Part shown: positions 27,085 to 37,412 of the stretch, in pieces | Position numbering within the stretch: position 1 is the stretch's first letter | Layout of the letters: each line of letters starts with the position of its first letter | IMG/VR virus record: IMGVR_UViG_3300031841_001733 | Location: 1-38,589 of that record | Reading direction: 5' to 3' (one strand) | DNA: 38,589 bases | From: a virus | Notes under the pieces: generated by a model | The model's input: only the letters and a program-made list of their open reading frames with translations | Told to the model about the DNA's origin: nothing | The model's database searches: none | Translations under genes and position numbers: made by a program

Positions 27085-29724
27085 ATGCCAGCAGTCACAC
27101 AGCGGATCGGTAGCTACCTTGGTGGCGTATCCAAACAATCAGATGATAAAATGCTCCCAGGTCAGGTCCGTGAGTGTTATAACGGATTTCCTGATGCTAC
27201 ATATGGACTTACTAAGCGACCTGGGTTCGAACACTTAATAAATTTAGGTACTGGATCTACTTACGATGACGGCAAATGGTTCTACATTAAACGTGATAAT
27301 GATGAAGAATACGTTGGCGTAATCAAAGGTACTGATATTGATATCTGGAATGCAGTAACTGGAAATGCTTGTACTGTTACTTTTCCAGATGGAACTGGTT
27401 ACCTAGACGGGACTAAAAACGACTACAAACTAATCACAGTACAAGACACTACTATCGTTATCAACAGCAAAGATAACGTTAGTGCTGATAGTGCAGTGAC
27501 AAATTCAAACTATACGCCTGCCCGTACAGTTTCTATTTTGATGACTGAAGCTGTTGTCTCTGGCAACGTCTATACAGTTGACATTACTATCAACAGCACT
27601 AAGCAGACTGTAACCCATACTGCAACTTCTACCGACACTGCCAGCACTGTTCTTAACGCTATCAAAACTGATATTGAAGCTTTAACAGGTGACCATGCAA
27701 GTATTACAGTTAGAAGGGTTGCTAATGAACTAGAGCTGACGCATTCTATTGACATGGACGTCCATGCAGAAGGTGGTCTCACAAATCTAGGATTACTTGC
27801 TGTAGGCTTTAGTGTCGATAGTCCTGACGATCTCCCTGTACAAGCAAGTCATGGTCGTATATTCAAGATTATCCTGACTGGTGCTAACGAAAGTGATTAC
27901 TGGGTGAAGTTTGTAGCTGATGATGGTGTGTCAGGGGAAGGTTATTGGCAAGAAACACTAGATCCTACAGTGTCTCTTGGTCTTGATAACTCGACCATGC
28001 CACATGAACTTGTCAACACAGCCACTGATACCTTTGTATTTAGGGAAATCAATTATGTTGATAGGGTAGCCGGGGATGATGATACCAACCCACAACCAAG
28101 CTTTGTTGGTAGTAAAATTACTGGCGGGTTCTTTCACAACAACCGTTTAGGGTTTGTTTCTGGTGAGAATGTTGCCATGAGTAGGTCTGGTGATTTCTAC
28201 AACTTTTTCTTCACCACTGCTCAGACTATTCTAGATGATGATCCTGTTGACATCAGCTGCTCATCAATTAGGCCTACAAGCTTGAAGTTTGTGTTGCCTA
28301 CACCACAAGGTGTTGTACTGTTTTCCGAAAACCAGCAGTTTATTTTATTCTCCGATACTGGTGTCCTAACTCCATCTAGTGCTACTATTGTTAGTATCTC
28401 TAATTTTGAGATGGATAAAAATATAGAGCCAGTTGAAGTTGGTACTCAAATTAACTTTATCTCCAAGACACCAGGCTATTCACGTGTGTTTGGCATGGTT
28501 ACACGTGGTCAGCAGGAAAACCCACAGATCTTAGATATTTCTAAAGTTGTTAAGGAATGGATTTCACCAGACATTGATTTGTTGATTTCTAGTCCTCAAA
28601 ACTCTTTGATTGCTATGAGTGGTCAAAGTTTGAATGAGGTGTTCTTGTATCGTTACTACAACGACGGTGAAAAGAATTTGATGCAAGCGTGGGTCAGTTG
28701 GTTGATGCCTGGAACCGTACAGTTCCTTGCAACCAATTCTGACGAGATGTATGCAGTTACAAAGCAAGGCAGTCAATTCACTTTGCTAAAAGCTGAGCTT
28801 AGTCAAAGCCCTGAGCAAGCAATCATTGTCAACAGTGAAGGTGAGAAAGTCAACCCTTCTGTTGATCTCTACAAAAACATCTCATCTAGTGCTGTCGTGT
28901 TTGACTCTACTAACAACAGGACTAAATGCTACATCCCATATAATGATGTCTCAAGCTTGACTCCTGTGTTAGTCATCAAAGGTAATACAAGTAGTGGCAC
29001 TTTTGTTGAGTCTGGTTTTACTATCACACCTGAACGTGGTTCAGATACTAATGGTCCTAACTCTCCTGCGACTGAAACTTTCTTTATTGTTCCCAATAAG
29101 AACTTGACTGGAAGTGGTGAAGATGCACTAGATGTTGCTGGTGATGTAATTGTTGGATTTAAATATAATTTTGATGTAGAGCTACCTCGTACATACTACC
29201 GACCTGACAATAGAATTACAGATTTTACAGCTAATCTAACTATTGCTAGGATGAAGTTCTCCGTTGGTTTGTCTGGTATCATGAGCTTCAAACTTAAGCA
29301 AAAAGGAAGACTTCCATATAGTGTGGAGTTCACTGGCGATGGTTCTACAACAACTTTTACATTCAACAAAGAAGATCTTAACTACAATGAAAGGTCTGAT
29401 GTCAAGGTTTCTGTAAATGGTGTAAATGAAACAGGGTTTAGTTTTACTAATGACACTACTATTGTCTTTACCACTGCACCTGCTAATAACGCTAAAATTC
29501 TTTTCTTAGTAGAAGAATGGTTTGATGCCCAGCCTATTCAGGATGCAGACTTGTATTTAGCCAACGACGTACCCCTAAGCAATCAAACAGTATTTACATT
29601 ACCTATCCATCAACGTACTGAAAACTTTACAGTCAAAATGTTCAACAACTCACCTTTTCCAGTTGCTATCAATTCTATGATGTGGGAAGGAAAGTATACA
29701 CCACGATTCTATAGGAGAGCTTGA
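27085..29724 (+). CDS. tail tubular protein B (gp12-like), 879 aa
   Basis: The nozzle protein. It matches T7 gp12: start AVTQRIGSYLGGVSKQSDDK, LPGQVRECYNGFPDATYGLT, LTKRPGFEHL and, in the middle, NNRLGFVSGENVAMSRSGDF followed by FFTTAQTILDDDPVD. Two extra modules are visible: a β module around residues 147-240, similar to one in the 210-aa protein near the window start, and residues 747-812, similar to the tail fibre N-terminus. It is longer than T7 gp12 (794 aa), mainly because of these. Confidence 0.95.
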   Translation: MPAVTQRIGSYLGGVSKQSDDKMLPGQVRECYNGFPDATYGLTKRPGFEHLINLGTGSTYDDGKWFYIKRDNDEEYVGVIKGTDIDIWNAVTGNACTVTFPDGTGYLDGTKNDYKLITVQDTTIVINSKDNVSADSAVTNSNYTPARTVSILMTEAVVSGNVYTVDITINSTKQTVTHTATSTDTASTVLNAIKTDIEALTGDHASITVRRVANELELTHSIDMDVHAEGGLTNLGLLAVGFSVDSPDDLPVQASHGRIFKIILTGANESDYWVKFVADDGVSGEGYWQETLDPTVSLGLDNSTMPHELVNTATDTFVFREINYVDRVAGDDDTNPQPSFVGSKITGGFFHNNRLGFVSGENVAMSRSGDFYNFFFTTAQTILDDDPVDISCSSIRPTSLKFVLPTPQGVVLFSENQQFILFSDTGVLTPSSATIVSISNFEMDKNIEPVEVGTQINFISKTPGYSRVFGMVTRGQQENPQILDISKVVKEWISPDIDLLISSPQNSLIAMSGQSLNEVFLYRYYNDGEKNLMQAWVSWLMPGTVQFLATNSDEMYAVTKQGSQFTLLKAELSQSPEQAIIVNSEGEKVNPSVDLYKNISSSAVVFDSTNNRTKCYIPYNDVSSLTPVLVIKGNTSSGTFVESGFTITPERGSDTNGPNSPATETFFIVPNKNLTGSGEDALDVAGDVIVGFKYNFDVELPRTYYRPDNRITDFTANLTIARMKFSVGLSGIMSFKLKQKGRLPYSVEFTGDGSTTTFTFNKEDLNYNERSDVKVSVNGVNETGFSFTNDTTIVFTTAPANNAKILFLVEEWFDAQPIQDADLYLANDVPLSNQTVFTLPIHQRTENFTVKMFNNSPFPVAINSMMWEGKYTPRFYRRA

Positions 29725-30830
29725 TGTTTAATCCAAAAGAAAATATACTTGACAAACAACTAACAGAATCTGGTAAAGAGCTTCAAATCCTTGATTTTGT
29801 TGCTGATGTCGTTACTGGTGGTGCACACAGCCGTAATAAGCAAGCCCAAAAGCAAGCAGACGAGCAAAATAGAGCAGCCGATGCTGCTTACAAATTTGAA
29901 GGTGAGGAACTCCAGCGGGGCTACGAATACTCCAAAGAATCTCTTGAAATCCAAAAAAGGAATACTGAAGCCAACATTTCTTTTCAAGAGAAACAGCTTA
30001 AGCAACAGTACGATTATGGAATGGGTATTCGTGCCTATGAATATAATCAAGAGCTTCGTGCTTATGATCAAAGTTTTTCTGAATACACACAGCAAACAAG
30101 CTTCAACACTACAGCTGAAGAGTTTGCCTTACAACAACAAGATCGTTATCTTCTAGAACAGCAAATCGACCTTGCATTAGATGAAGATCAAACGTATCTT
30201 CAATATGCTACAGCTACACGTGGCCTGCAGTTGCAAAAACAAAAAGCTGTCAAAGCTGCAGAAAAAACCATGCGGGATACAGGTCTAGAAGAGCTTAAGG
30301 CTGCTGGTGCTGCTCGTGCACGGGGTCAAGCTGGTCGTAGTCAAGCTAAAGTCCTTCAATCTATTACTGCAGAATACGACCGTAGAGAAAGTGATTTGAT
30401 TGATACTTTGATGTTAGATGTTGGAGGTATTGATCTTGAGCTTATGTCGAAAAAAATGCAGTTAGATATAGATCAATTTGCGATTGAAATGACTTCAAAT
30501 AATCTACTTGCTGCAGATCAATTTAGCCGTAAACAGATTGCAATGCAAAGAAGGCAGGCTGACATGCAAGCTGAAGCTACTTTGATGTTGAAACCTGAAC
30601 AAGTACCCCCACTGCCTAAACCAATCGCACTGCCACGTCCTGAGTATCAAGAGGTTTACGAACCGAGGCAAGGTCCCGAAGGTGCCAAAGTTATTCCTAT
30701 GAAAGAAAATATAGGTGCTGCTATTGCTGGGCAAGCAATTAAAGCTGCTACTTTTGTTGCTGGAGGAATCACCACAACTCCTGGAGGCCCGACAAGTTTC
30801 AGTTTAGGAAAGGCTTTCGGAGTAGGCTAA
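29724..30830 (+). CDS. internal virion protein (gp14-position), 368 aa
   Basis: ATG 29724 has an AGGAG ribosome binding site; an in-frame TTG at 29721 is the alternative. A long helical, Gln/Glu/Tyr-rich region (EYSKESLEIQKRNTEANISF, then QEKQLKQQYDYG) covers most of the protein, and the end is hydrophobic and Gly/Ala-rich (GAAIAGQAIKAATFVAGGI). Position directly after tail tube B equals T7 gp14, the ejected protein that forms a pore in the outer membrane. Sequence similarity to gp14 is not evident, so the call relies on position and composition. Confidence 0.8.
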   Translation: MFNPKENILDKQLTESGKELQILDFVADVVTGGAHSRNKQAQKQADEQNRAADAAYKFEGEELQRGYEYSKESLEIQKRNTEANISFQEKQLKQQYDYGMGIRAYEYNQELRAYDQSFSEYTQQTSFNTTAEEFALQQQDRYLLEQQIDLALDEDQTYLQYATATRGLQLQKQKAVKAAEKTMRDTGLEELKAAGAARARGQAGRSQAKVLQSITAEYDRRESDLIDTLMLDVGGIDLELMSKKMQLDIDQFAIEMTSNNLLAADQFSRKQIAMQRRQADMQAEATLMLKPEQVPPLPKPIALPRPEYQEVYEPRQGPEGAKVIPMKENIGAAIAGQAIKAATFVAGGITTTPGGPTSFSLGKAFGVG

Positions 30831-30848
30831 CTCACTTAAAATAACCTT

Positions 30849-33428
30849 ATGGCTCAATACAAATCATACGCAAAGCAGGGTAGTTTTAGTGATTTTGAAA
30901 TCAACGTCCCTGACGGAACACGCAAAATTAAAGAGGAAACTCAGCGACAACTGAGTGGCATGTCTCGTGCTGAGGACTTTCGTAGACAAAACGAAAGAGT
31001 CTATTTGGAAACACAAAAGTATGTGCAAAACCAAGAAGAACTCAGCCGTGAGACTAATCAAAAATTAGAAAACGAAGAGCGAGCATCTTACAAAAGATTT
31101 CTTGAGCGTGACTATCAGAATCGTATTCAGAATCTTCAAAGAGAAAGTGCTGTACGTCTAAGAGACGTTGCAGCTATTACTTCTCTTTCTAAGACTGCAG
31201 CTAGCCTGATTGGACAGGAACTAGATAGACAAGAAAAGAGTAAGCGTCTTGCAGCCATGGACGTGTTTGCACGGACTGGAGCTACGTATAAAGACATGCT
31301 TGCTTTTCAAAAACTTGACGATAACCTTACTAAAGAAGAGCTTGCAGCTCAAGCAATCTTTCAAAAAATTATTGGTCCTGACGCTAGCGATGACCTGAAG
31401 GATGGTTTTTACAAGATTTATCAAAACCGCAACACTAAAAGGTGGTTTGAACATAAACAGCTCCTTCAAAACACTGCGAATGGTTACCCTGACTTCCTTG
31501 AACAAAAACTGCTTGAATTGCAAGGAGAGCCTATTGAAGACGTTGATGCGTTTTTAACTAATGCTCGACGTCAGTTTTTAGAAGCTACCTATCTTGATAG
31601 TCTAGTACGTCCTGAAGTATTACAAGGTGCTGGTGTCTATACTGCACTCAACACTGTTAATAATCAGTATAAAGGTCAGCTTCTTAAAATCAATAGGACT
31701 CGTCAACAGGCAGAACTCAAAAACGATAGATTCCGTAGTTTTTCTGTTAAGTTTGCTACTGATGGTCTTCCTGGTCTGAGGGATGTCTTAGGACTAAATC
31801 CTTCAAGAGTACAACGAGTGCATTTTGCTGAATGGATAAATCAAGAAGCAAGCAGACCTGGCGGTATTTTTGGCATGGATCCAGAACTTATAGATGAGTA
31901 TCTTGACATGCCAGGTACAGGTTCCAATGGTCAAACTTATAGACAAGCCTTTTTTGGAACTGAAGACTTTGCTATCATTGATAAAGCTCTCGATGCTGCT
32001 AGAAAAAACCGTGTAAACCAAGTTGCTCTTGAAGACAAAGAAAGACAGAATCAACTAGATGATTTTGTTCGACAGAAGTTTGAAGAACTGTCTACCGATG
32101 AGAACGGCTTTACACAGCTAGAATACCAACAACTTGAAGATGAAGTCATGCTTAATCCCGAATATGCTGGGATGACAAGCCCATTACTGGCTTCATACAA
32201 ACGTCTCACTAACCACGCACAAAGTGCAAGAGCTACAAGCAATTACAACGATTATCTCTTCCGTTCAGGTCAACTTACTGTAGAAAGAGTAAACGAAGGT
32301 GTGTATGCAACACCAACAGATTACACTGATGCAGTCAGCAAGGCACAACGTGTTGAAGGTTTGATGCAAGACCCCCTTGTTTCGCAACATATAGAAAGGA
32401 TTAAATCTCTTGTAAAAGAACCAATGTTAGTTCAACAAGGATTAAAATTTGGTCGAAATGCCTTCAATGTCCAACGGATGCAAGAGAATTTTGTTTCTCA
32501 ATATAAAAAACTTTTGCTTGAATACGAAGCAGCAAATCCAGATGCAGATCCTACAGCTCTTAGAAAGCAAGCGTTTAGCGAAACAATGACTGAACTGCAG
32601 AAAGAGCAAGGTCCTGGAAAAATTGACGAGATGGGCATGTATACAAGCTTGTCAGATCTTGAAGGGGAGTTTGGTTACGATGAAAGTGTTCGTAGAGAAA
32701 CAGACAAACAACTTGTACCAATCAACAGAGTCCTTGTCAAGCGTATTAGTAGAGGTGAAAAACTAAAGGAAATTGCACCCATGTTAGATGCTGATCTTAT
32801 TTCTAAGTCAATTGATAATGCTTTAACTCCTAATTATCAAACACCAGCAATCATCCGCTACATTGCTACTAAAGAAGGAGTTCTTCCTTTTGCAGTTTTG
32901 CAAGGACTTGCACCTCATTTAGGTGACGAATCTCTTACAAAAAAAATCGATGCTCTTTCTAAAGGCATGTTAGATGTCTTTGCACCTGCAGGTTTTCAAC
33001 CAGAACGTAGTCGTTATAGGACATACGAACGAGTTGGACGAGCAAACGTTGCACTGACACGTTCTGCTGATAAAGCTCCAGTTCGTCTTCCTATCGTGCA
33101 ATACGTAAGTGGTGATCCTGCTATTGCAGGTAAGTCTAATGGTAGGATTGTATATGACCCCAGTGATGGCCCTCGTGGTCACGGCGGAGCGAACTATCAT
33201 AACCACTACGAGTTCGAAACTGTAGCTGATGCACTGAAAGCAAAGCAGATATTTGACAAGGATGAAAGGTGTCGTGTTACTGATTACCTGCGTCGAAAGG
33301 ATACAGGCAGTGCACATGCCTATGGAGTGGCATTAGATGTTGCTCCTGACCCTAACCTTCCAAAAGACAAAGAAGCTGAATGGTCAGCTTATTGTAACTC
33401 TCTAATTGGATTCAAGCCTAATGAATGA
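30849..33428 (+). CDS. internal virion protein (gp15-position) with C-terminal peptidase-like domain, 859 aa
   Basis: A large, mostly helical protein in the position of T7 gp15, part of the ejection machine. The last 90 residues differ: GHGGANYHNHYEF (from residue 777) and SAHAYGVALD (821-830). The second fits the SxHxxGxAxD zinc signature of M15 peptidases (D-Ala-D-Ala type), and several His residues are available as ligands. This domain would open peptidoglycan during DNA entry. T7 uses a transglycosylase in gp16 for that. A third M15 ligand (WxH) is not obvious. Confidence 0.82.
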   Translation: MAQYKSYAKQGSFSDFEINVPDGTRKIKEETQRQLSGMSRAEDFRRQNERVYLETQKYVQNQEELSRETNQKLENEERASYKRFLERDYQNRIQNLQRESAVRLRDVAAITSLSKTAASLIGQELDRQEKSKRLAAMDVFARTGATYKDMLAFQKLDDNLTKEELAAQAIFQKIIGPDASDDLKDGFYKIYQNRNTKRWFEHKQLLQNTANGYPDFLEQKLLELQGEPIEDVDAFLTNARRQFLEATYLDSLVRPEVLQGAGVYTALNTVNNQYKGQLLKINRTRQQAELKNDRFRSFSVKFATDGLPGLRDVLGLNPSRVQRVHFAEWINQEASRPGGIFGMDPELIDEYLDMPGTGSNGQTYRQAFFGTEDFAIIDKALDAARKNRVNQVALEDKERQNQLDDFVRQKFEELSTDENGFTQLEYQQLEDEVMLNPEYAGMTSPLLASYKRLTNHAQSARATSNYNDYLFRSGQLTVERVNEGVYATPTDYTDAVSKAQRVEGLMQDPLVSQHIERIKSLVKEPMLVQQGLKFGRNAFNVQRMQENFVSQYKKLLLEYEAANPDADPTALRKQAFSETMTELQKEQGPGKIDEMGMYTSLSDLEGEFGYDESVRRETDKQLVPINRVLVKRISRGEKLKEIAPMLDADLISKSIDNALTPNYQTPAIIRYIATKEGVLPFAVLQGLAPHLGDESLTKKIDALSKGMLDVFAPAGFQPERSRYRTYERVGRANVALTRSADKAPVRLPIVQYVSGDPAIAGKSNGRIVYDPSDGPRGHGGANYHNHYEFETVADALKAKQIFDKDERCRVTDYLRRKDTGSAHAYGVALDVAPDPNLPKDKEAEWSAYCNSLIGFKPNE

Positions 33429-36400
33429 TTTGTTCTCAGGTGCGCCTGAAATGAGTGAAGAGAGTCGCTTGCAACTTGAAAAAGAACTTCAAGAACAAGA
33501 AGAACGACTCAGACAAACTCAACAAGAGCAACCAACACAGAGGGCTCCCAAACCGCAAGCTACGGCTCCTGCGGCGGTGGAGCCTTCACCACAACCGGTA
33601 GAACCGGTAGAACCCGTACAGCCTGAACCACCCGTACAACCTGAAGAAACAGAGGAAGAAGACAATAGTTTTTACGGACTTACTCCTAATTTTCAAGAAG
33701 ATGAGATTGATCCTGAAGCAGGTCAAATAGCAGCAGAAGCGTTGCTTGCACTGCCAACTGGTGCTGTTGACTTTGTAGTTGACACCTTCAACTTGGTTCC
33801 AGGTGTTGATCTGCCTAAGATTCCTGAGTTTGAAAATGAAGTAGCACAAACGGTCCGTGAAATGGGATCAGTTGTACTACCAACAGTTGGTCTAGCTGCT
33901 TCTGGTGTCGGCATTGCCGGTGCTGGTGCCAAGCTGTCTAAACTTAAATTTCTAGCGGACCCTATGGTTGCTAGATTAGGAAATATCGGTCTTTCAGCAG
34001 GTGCTGGTGCATTTGTTGACTACACTGTAGAAATCAACCAAAAAGACGACAACATTGCTGGTGTATTGAAAAAGAACTGGCCTCGTTTTTATGGCTGGAT
34101 TCCAGAAGACCTAGCAACACTTGATAGCGATACCCCTGATCTAAAACGTACTAAGAATGTTGTTGAAGGTACTTACCTAGGTATCGGTACTGATGTCCTT
34201 TTAGGTGGCATCAAACTTGCTGGTAAATACTTTGGACTTGGGTCTAAGTACATCCCTGAAAGTGAAAAGGGTGGTGCTGTTCTTAAAAAGTATCAAACAC
34301 CTAGTGATCCAGAAGATGCTGTAAACTTTGCTACTGCAGCCCGTCTCGATGCTATGGACGAGACTGGTAAGTACAACTTTGACAAGAGTGTCGAAATAAA
34401 AGGCTCTGCTGAAGAAGCTCTCAAAGATCCTATTCCCTTTGTTCATGACCTCTATGGTCCAGAAGAAATGGGAATTCGCCCTGTTGACGGTGACATCAAC
34501 CTTGCTGCCATGGACTCTTACCGTGTACGTAATAACGTAGACAGTATCAATGGACGTGTAGGAAGTATTGCTACTGATCCGTTTATTAAAAAGGGACTTG
34601 ACCTAACACAGGATCAAACGAAACAGTTTGTTGAACTTAAGAATCAACTAAAGGATGTCAAGATTGGCATGAAAGATTCTGCTGGTACTTACCACAGTGC
34701 AAAGCAAATTGCTGAAGATGGTGAGTTGCAAGCAGAACAAGTGCACATGATGCCGATTCGTGAGATGAAGGCAATGCTTGAAAAAGAGTTGACTGAAAAA
34801 TCAGGAGAATTGGGTGTTACTACACTAAGTTCAACTGGAATGGAAGCAGCTCGCAAGCTGATGAAAAAGTATATGGATGATCTTGTAGACATGGATCAGA
34901 TGAAAGCAGAAGCATATCTTGCTACTTCAATGGCAGGACAAGTTTCTGACATGTCTCAAGGTTTGCGTCTTGTAGAAGGTTCTGCTGCTGTTGAACGTGT
35001 CGAAGAGCAGATCATTGATCGCCTTGAATACTTGATGGCGATGCGTGGTCGTTCCGCATATGTTCGTGGTCGTGCACTGAACATGACTAATATGTGGAAC
35101 CGTCTCACGGCAGATCCTACAAAACTAAATGCAAAGCAATATAGTCAACGTGTACAACGATTGCTCAAAGAAGAGACCAATGAAACTCTTCGTGCTATTG
35201 AAGCCATTCGTTATGACGCAAGTCTGACCGCAGCTACTTTGCGTGAACTCAAAGAAGAAAATCCAGAGATGATTGCGCCGCTGCTCATGGCGTATGAGTT
35301 TACTGACGGTAACGTAGATACTGTTGCCAAACTGAATAGATTCCTTAAAGCATCAACTGGAACTATTCGCAAAGCGTTTATTGACCGAACTCCAGAAATA
35401 CCTTCTGTTATTATGCAAGGGTTTTGGTCCAATGTTTATAACGCAACTTTGAGTGCATTTTCAACTCCATTAAAGGCAGGTTTCAGTAACGTTGCAGGTC
35501 TCATTGAAAAGCCTATCGGTGCGTTTATTGGCGGTGTTAGGTATGGTGAAGGTCAATTGCTGCGCCGTGCTTGGTATCAGTACAGCTTGAACTTAGAAGT
35601 TCTGCAAGATTCTTTTACATACATGAATCAAGTCTTCAAGCGAAGTGCTACTGAAGCAGACGTTGGCGGCTTGGCTCGTGAAAACTATTTTACGAAGAAC
35701 GAAAAGCAAATTGAAATCCTAGAAGCTGTAGCAAATGCACGAGCAGAACAGGGTCTCGACGGCCCGATGGTTGCTGTGCAACAGATCAAAGCTATGAACG
35801 ATCTAGCGCAACATCCTTGGTTACGTTTTGGTAACCGTGCTATGCAAGCTATGGATGGCTTTACACAAGCTATGATTGCTCATGCAGAAGCTCGTGGTCG
35901 TGCTTTTGATAAACTCACTAATAATGGTGCAAAAGCCTTTGATGCTGAGGCGGCTGAAGCCTTGTATAAAAAGGTCTACAAAGACATGTTCGATGAAACA
36001 GATCTTATTAAGGATGAAGCAGTCAGGTACACAGCAGGTGAAATTGCTCTTAACTTAGACAATGCTGCAAATGATGCACTGTCTAACTTAATTAAAAGAG
36101 CGCCAATCATGAAACCGTTCATGTTGTTCACTAAAACACCATTGAACGACCTAAAGTTGATGACTACTTATAGTCCACACGCTTTGTTTTACAGAGAATT
36201 AAAGGCGTTTGATCTGAAACCAGGTGTAATTCCAGACGAAGATATTGAGCGTTTGCTGCTTGCACGTAAAATTGACATGAAGGATATGACTCCTGAAGCG
36301 ATGTACCATAAGTACAACGAAATTCGTGGAGATTTCCTTGGTCGTAGTGCTTTAGGAACCTTAGCAGTTTCAGGTGCCATTGGTCTTATTATGACTGATC

Positions 36401-37395
36401 GTATTACTGGTAATGGTCACTACAACAAGCAAGTTCAAGCAACACGACGTGATACTGGTTGGAAACCACGTTCTATTCGACTTCCTGGTGGTGAATGGGT
36501 TAGCTATGACAACCTTGGTCCTATCACCAACTGGTTAGCATTGGTTGCAGATATTGGTGACAATTTTGATGTTCTGTCTCCTAATGATATTGGTGAACAG
36601 TTCCGAAAAATGGGCTTTATCTTTGCAGCTTCGTTTACTGATAAAACCTATCTTGCAGGTGTAGAGCCTTTCCTGGATGTCATCAGAGGCGATGTTGGTG
36701 CTATCAACCGTTGGAGTGGTAGTTTTATAACGAGTGCAACTTTGCCTGGTTCTAGTTTGATGGCTGAAATTGGTCGTTATATGGATCCTGGTCTAAGAGA
36801 AGTTGAAACAACTATGCTTGACATTGCACGCAATCGTTTGCCAGTACTTAAAACACAGCTACCTAAAAAGTACGATTGGATTGACGGCGGTGAAGTAGGT
36901 ATGCCTGATACATTCTTAGCACGTGTTTGGAATACTTATATGCCTTGGAAAGTGAACGGCAAAATTAGTGACGAGAAAAAATTCTTGCAAGAAATTGAGT
37001 ATGATGCTCGACCCATCCTCAGCACTGATGGTAGGGGTGTTAAATACACACCTGCTGAACGTTCAGAAATCATGAGAATTATGGGTGAAAAAGGTTACTT
37101 CCTTGACGGCATTAAGGAAGTTATGAATACCTATACAGCTAAAGAATTTAGAAAAGAATATATGGAAGCTGTTAATAATGGGTTGCAAGTAAAACCAGGT
37201 AAGTTTGGTCTTTTACATGGTGCTTTGGATAAAAAGTTGCGTTATGCAATTACAATGTCTGCAGCTCAAGTCAGTAATTCTGATCAACTCCTTAGAAAAG
37301 CCAACGTTCAAAACGCAGTTCAACGATTGACTCAAGCTGGTCAACATAAACGGGCTTTGCAACTTCTCGAAGACATGAAACAATTTTCCAAGTAA
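33421..37395 (+). CDS. internal virion protein (gp16-position), 1324 aa
   Basis: The largest gene, in the place and size range of T7 gp16 (1318 aa), the ejected channel protein. ATG 33421 overlaps the previous stop (the frame's TTG 33406 would add 5 residues). After a Pro/Gln/Glu-rich start come a hydrophobic Gly/Ala segment (LPTVGLAASGVGIAGAGAKL) and long helical regions. No transglycosylase motif like that at the gp16 N-terminus is seen, which fits with the M15-like domain in the preceding protein. The C-terminus is basic and helical (QHKRALQLLEDMKQFSK). Confidence 0.9.
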   Translation: MNDLFSGAPEMSEESRLQLEKELQEQEERLRQTQQEQPTQRAPKPQATAPAAVEPSPQPVEPVEPVQPEPPVQPEETEEEDNSFYGLTPNFQEDEIDPEAGQIAAEALLALPTGAVDFVVDTFNLVPGVDLPKIPEFENEVAQTVREMGSVVLPTVGLAASGVGIAGAGAKLSKLKFLADPMVARLGNIGLSAGAGAFVDYTVEINQKDDNIAGVLKKNWPRFYGWIPEDLATLDSDTPDLKRTKNVVEGTYLGIGTDVLLGGIKLAGKYFGLGSKYIPESEKGGAVLKKYQTPSDPEDAVNFATAARLDAMDETGKYNFDKSVEIKGSAEEALKDPIPFVHDLYGPEEMGIRPVDGDINLAAMDSYRVRNNVDSINGRVGSIATDPFIKKGLDLTQDQTKQFVELKNQLKDVKIGMKDSAGTYHSAKQIAEDGELQAEQVHMMPIREMKAMLEKELTEKSGELGVTTLSSTGMEAARKLMKKYMDDLVDMDQMKAEAYLATSMAGQVSDMSQGLRLVEGSAAVERVEEQIIDRLEYLMAMRGRSAYVRGRALNMTNMWNRLTADPTKLNAKQYSQRVQRLLKEETNETLRAIEAIRYDASLTAATLRELKEENPEMIAPLLMAYEFTDGNVDTVAKLNRFLKASTGTIRKAFIDRTPEIPSVIMQGFWSNVYNATLSAFSTPLKAGFSNVAGLIEKPIGAFIGGVRYGEGQLLRRAWYQYSLNLEVLQDSFTYMNQVFKRSATEADVGGLARENYFTKNEKQIEILEAVANARAEQGLDGPMVAVQQIKAMNDLAQHPWLRFGNRAMQAMDGFTQAMIAHAEARGRAFDKLTNNGAKAFDAEAAEALYKKVYKDMFDETDLIKDEAVRYTAGEIALNLDNAANDALSNLIKRAPIMKPFMLFTKTPLNDLKLMTTYSPHALFYRELKAFDLKPGVIPDEDIERLLLARKIDMKDMTPEAMYHKYNEIRGDFLGRSALGTLAVSGAIGLIMTDRITGNGHYNKQVQATRRDTGWKPRSIRLPGGEWVSYDNLGPITNWLALVADIGDNFDVLSPNDIGEQFRKMGFIFAASFTDKTYLAGVEPFLDVIRGDVGAINRWSGSFITSATLPGSSLMAEIGRYMDPGLREVETTMLDIARNRLPVLKTQLPKKYDWIDGGEVGMPDTFLARVWNTYMPWKVNGKISDEKKFLQEIEYDARPILSTDGRGVKYTPAERSEIMRIMGEKGYFLDGIKEVMNTYTAKEFRKEYMEAVNNGLQVKPGKFGLLHGALDKKLRYAITMSAAQVSNSDQLLRKANVQNAVQRLTQAGQHKRALQLLEDMKQFSK

Positions 37396-37412
37396 ACACA
37401 TACTAAAGCGTA

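Noticed and set aside
27215-27240. tRNA-like T-arm GGGTTCGAAC
   Set aside because: It lies in the tail tube B gene with no cloverleaf around it. No tRNA gene was recognised in the window.
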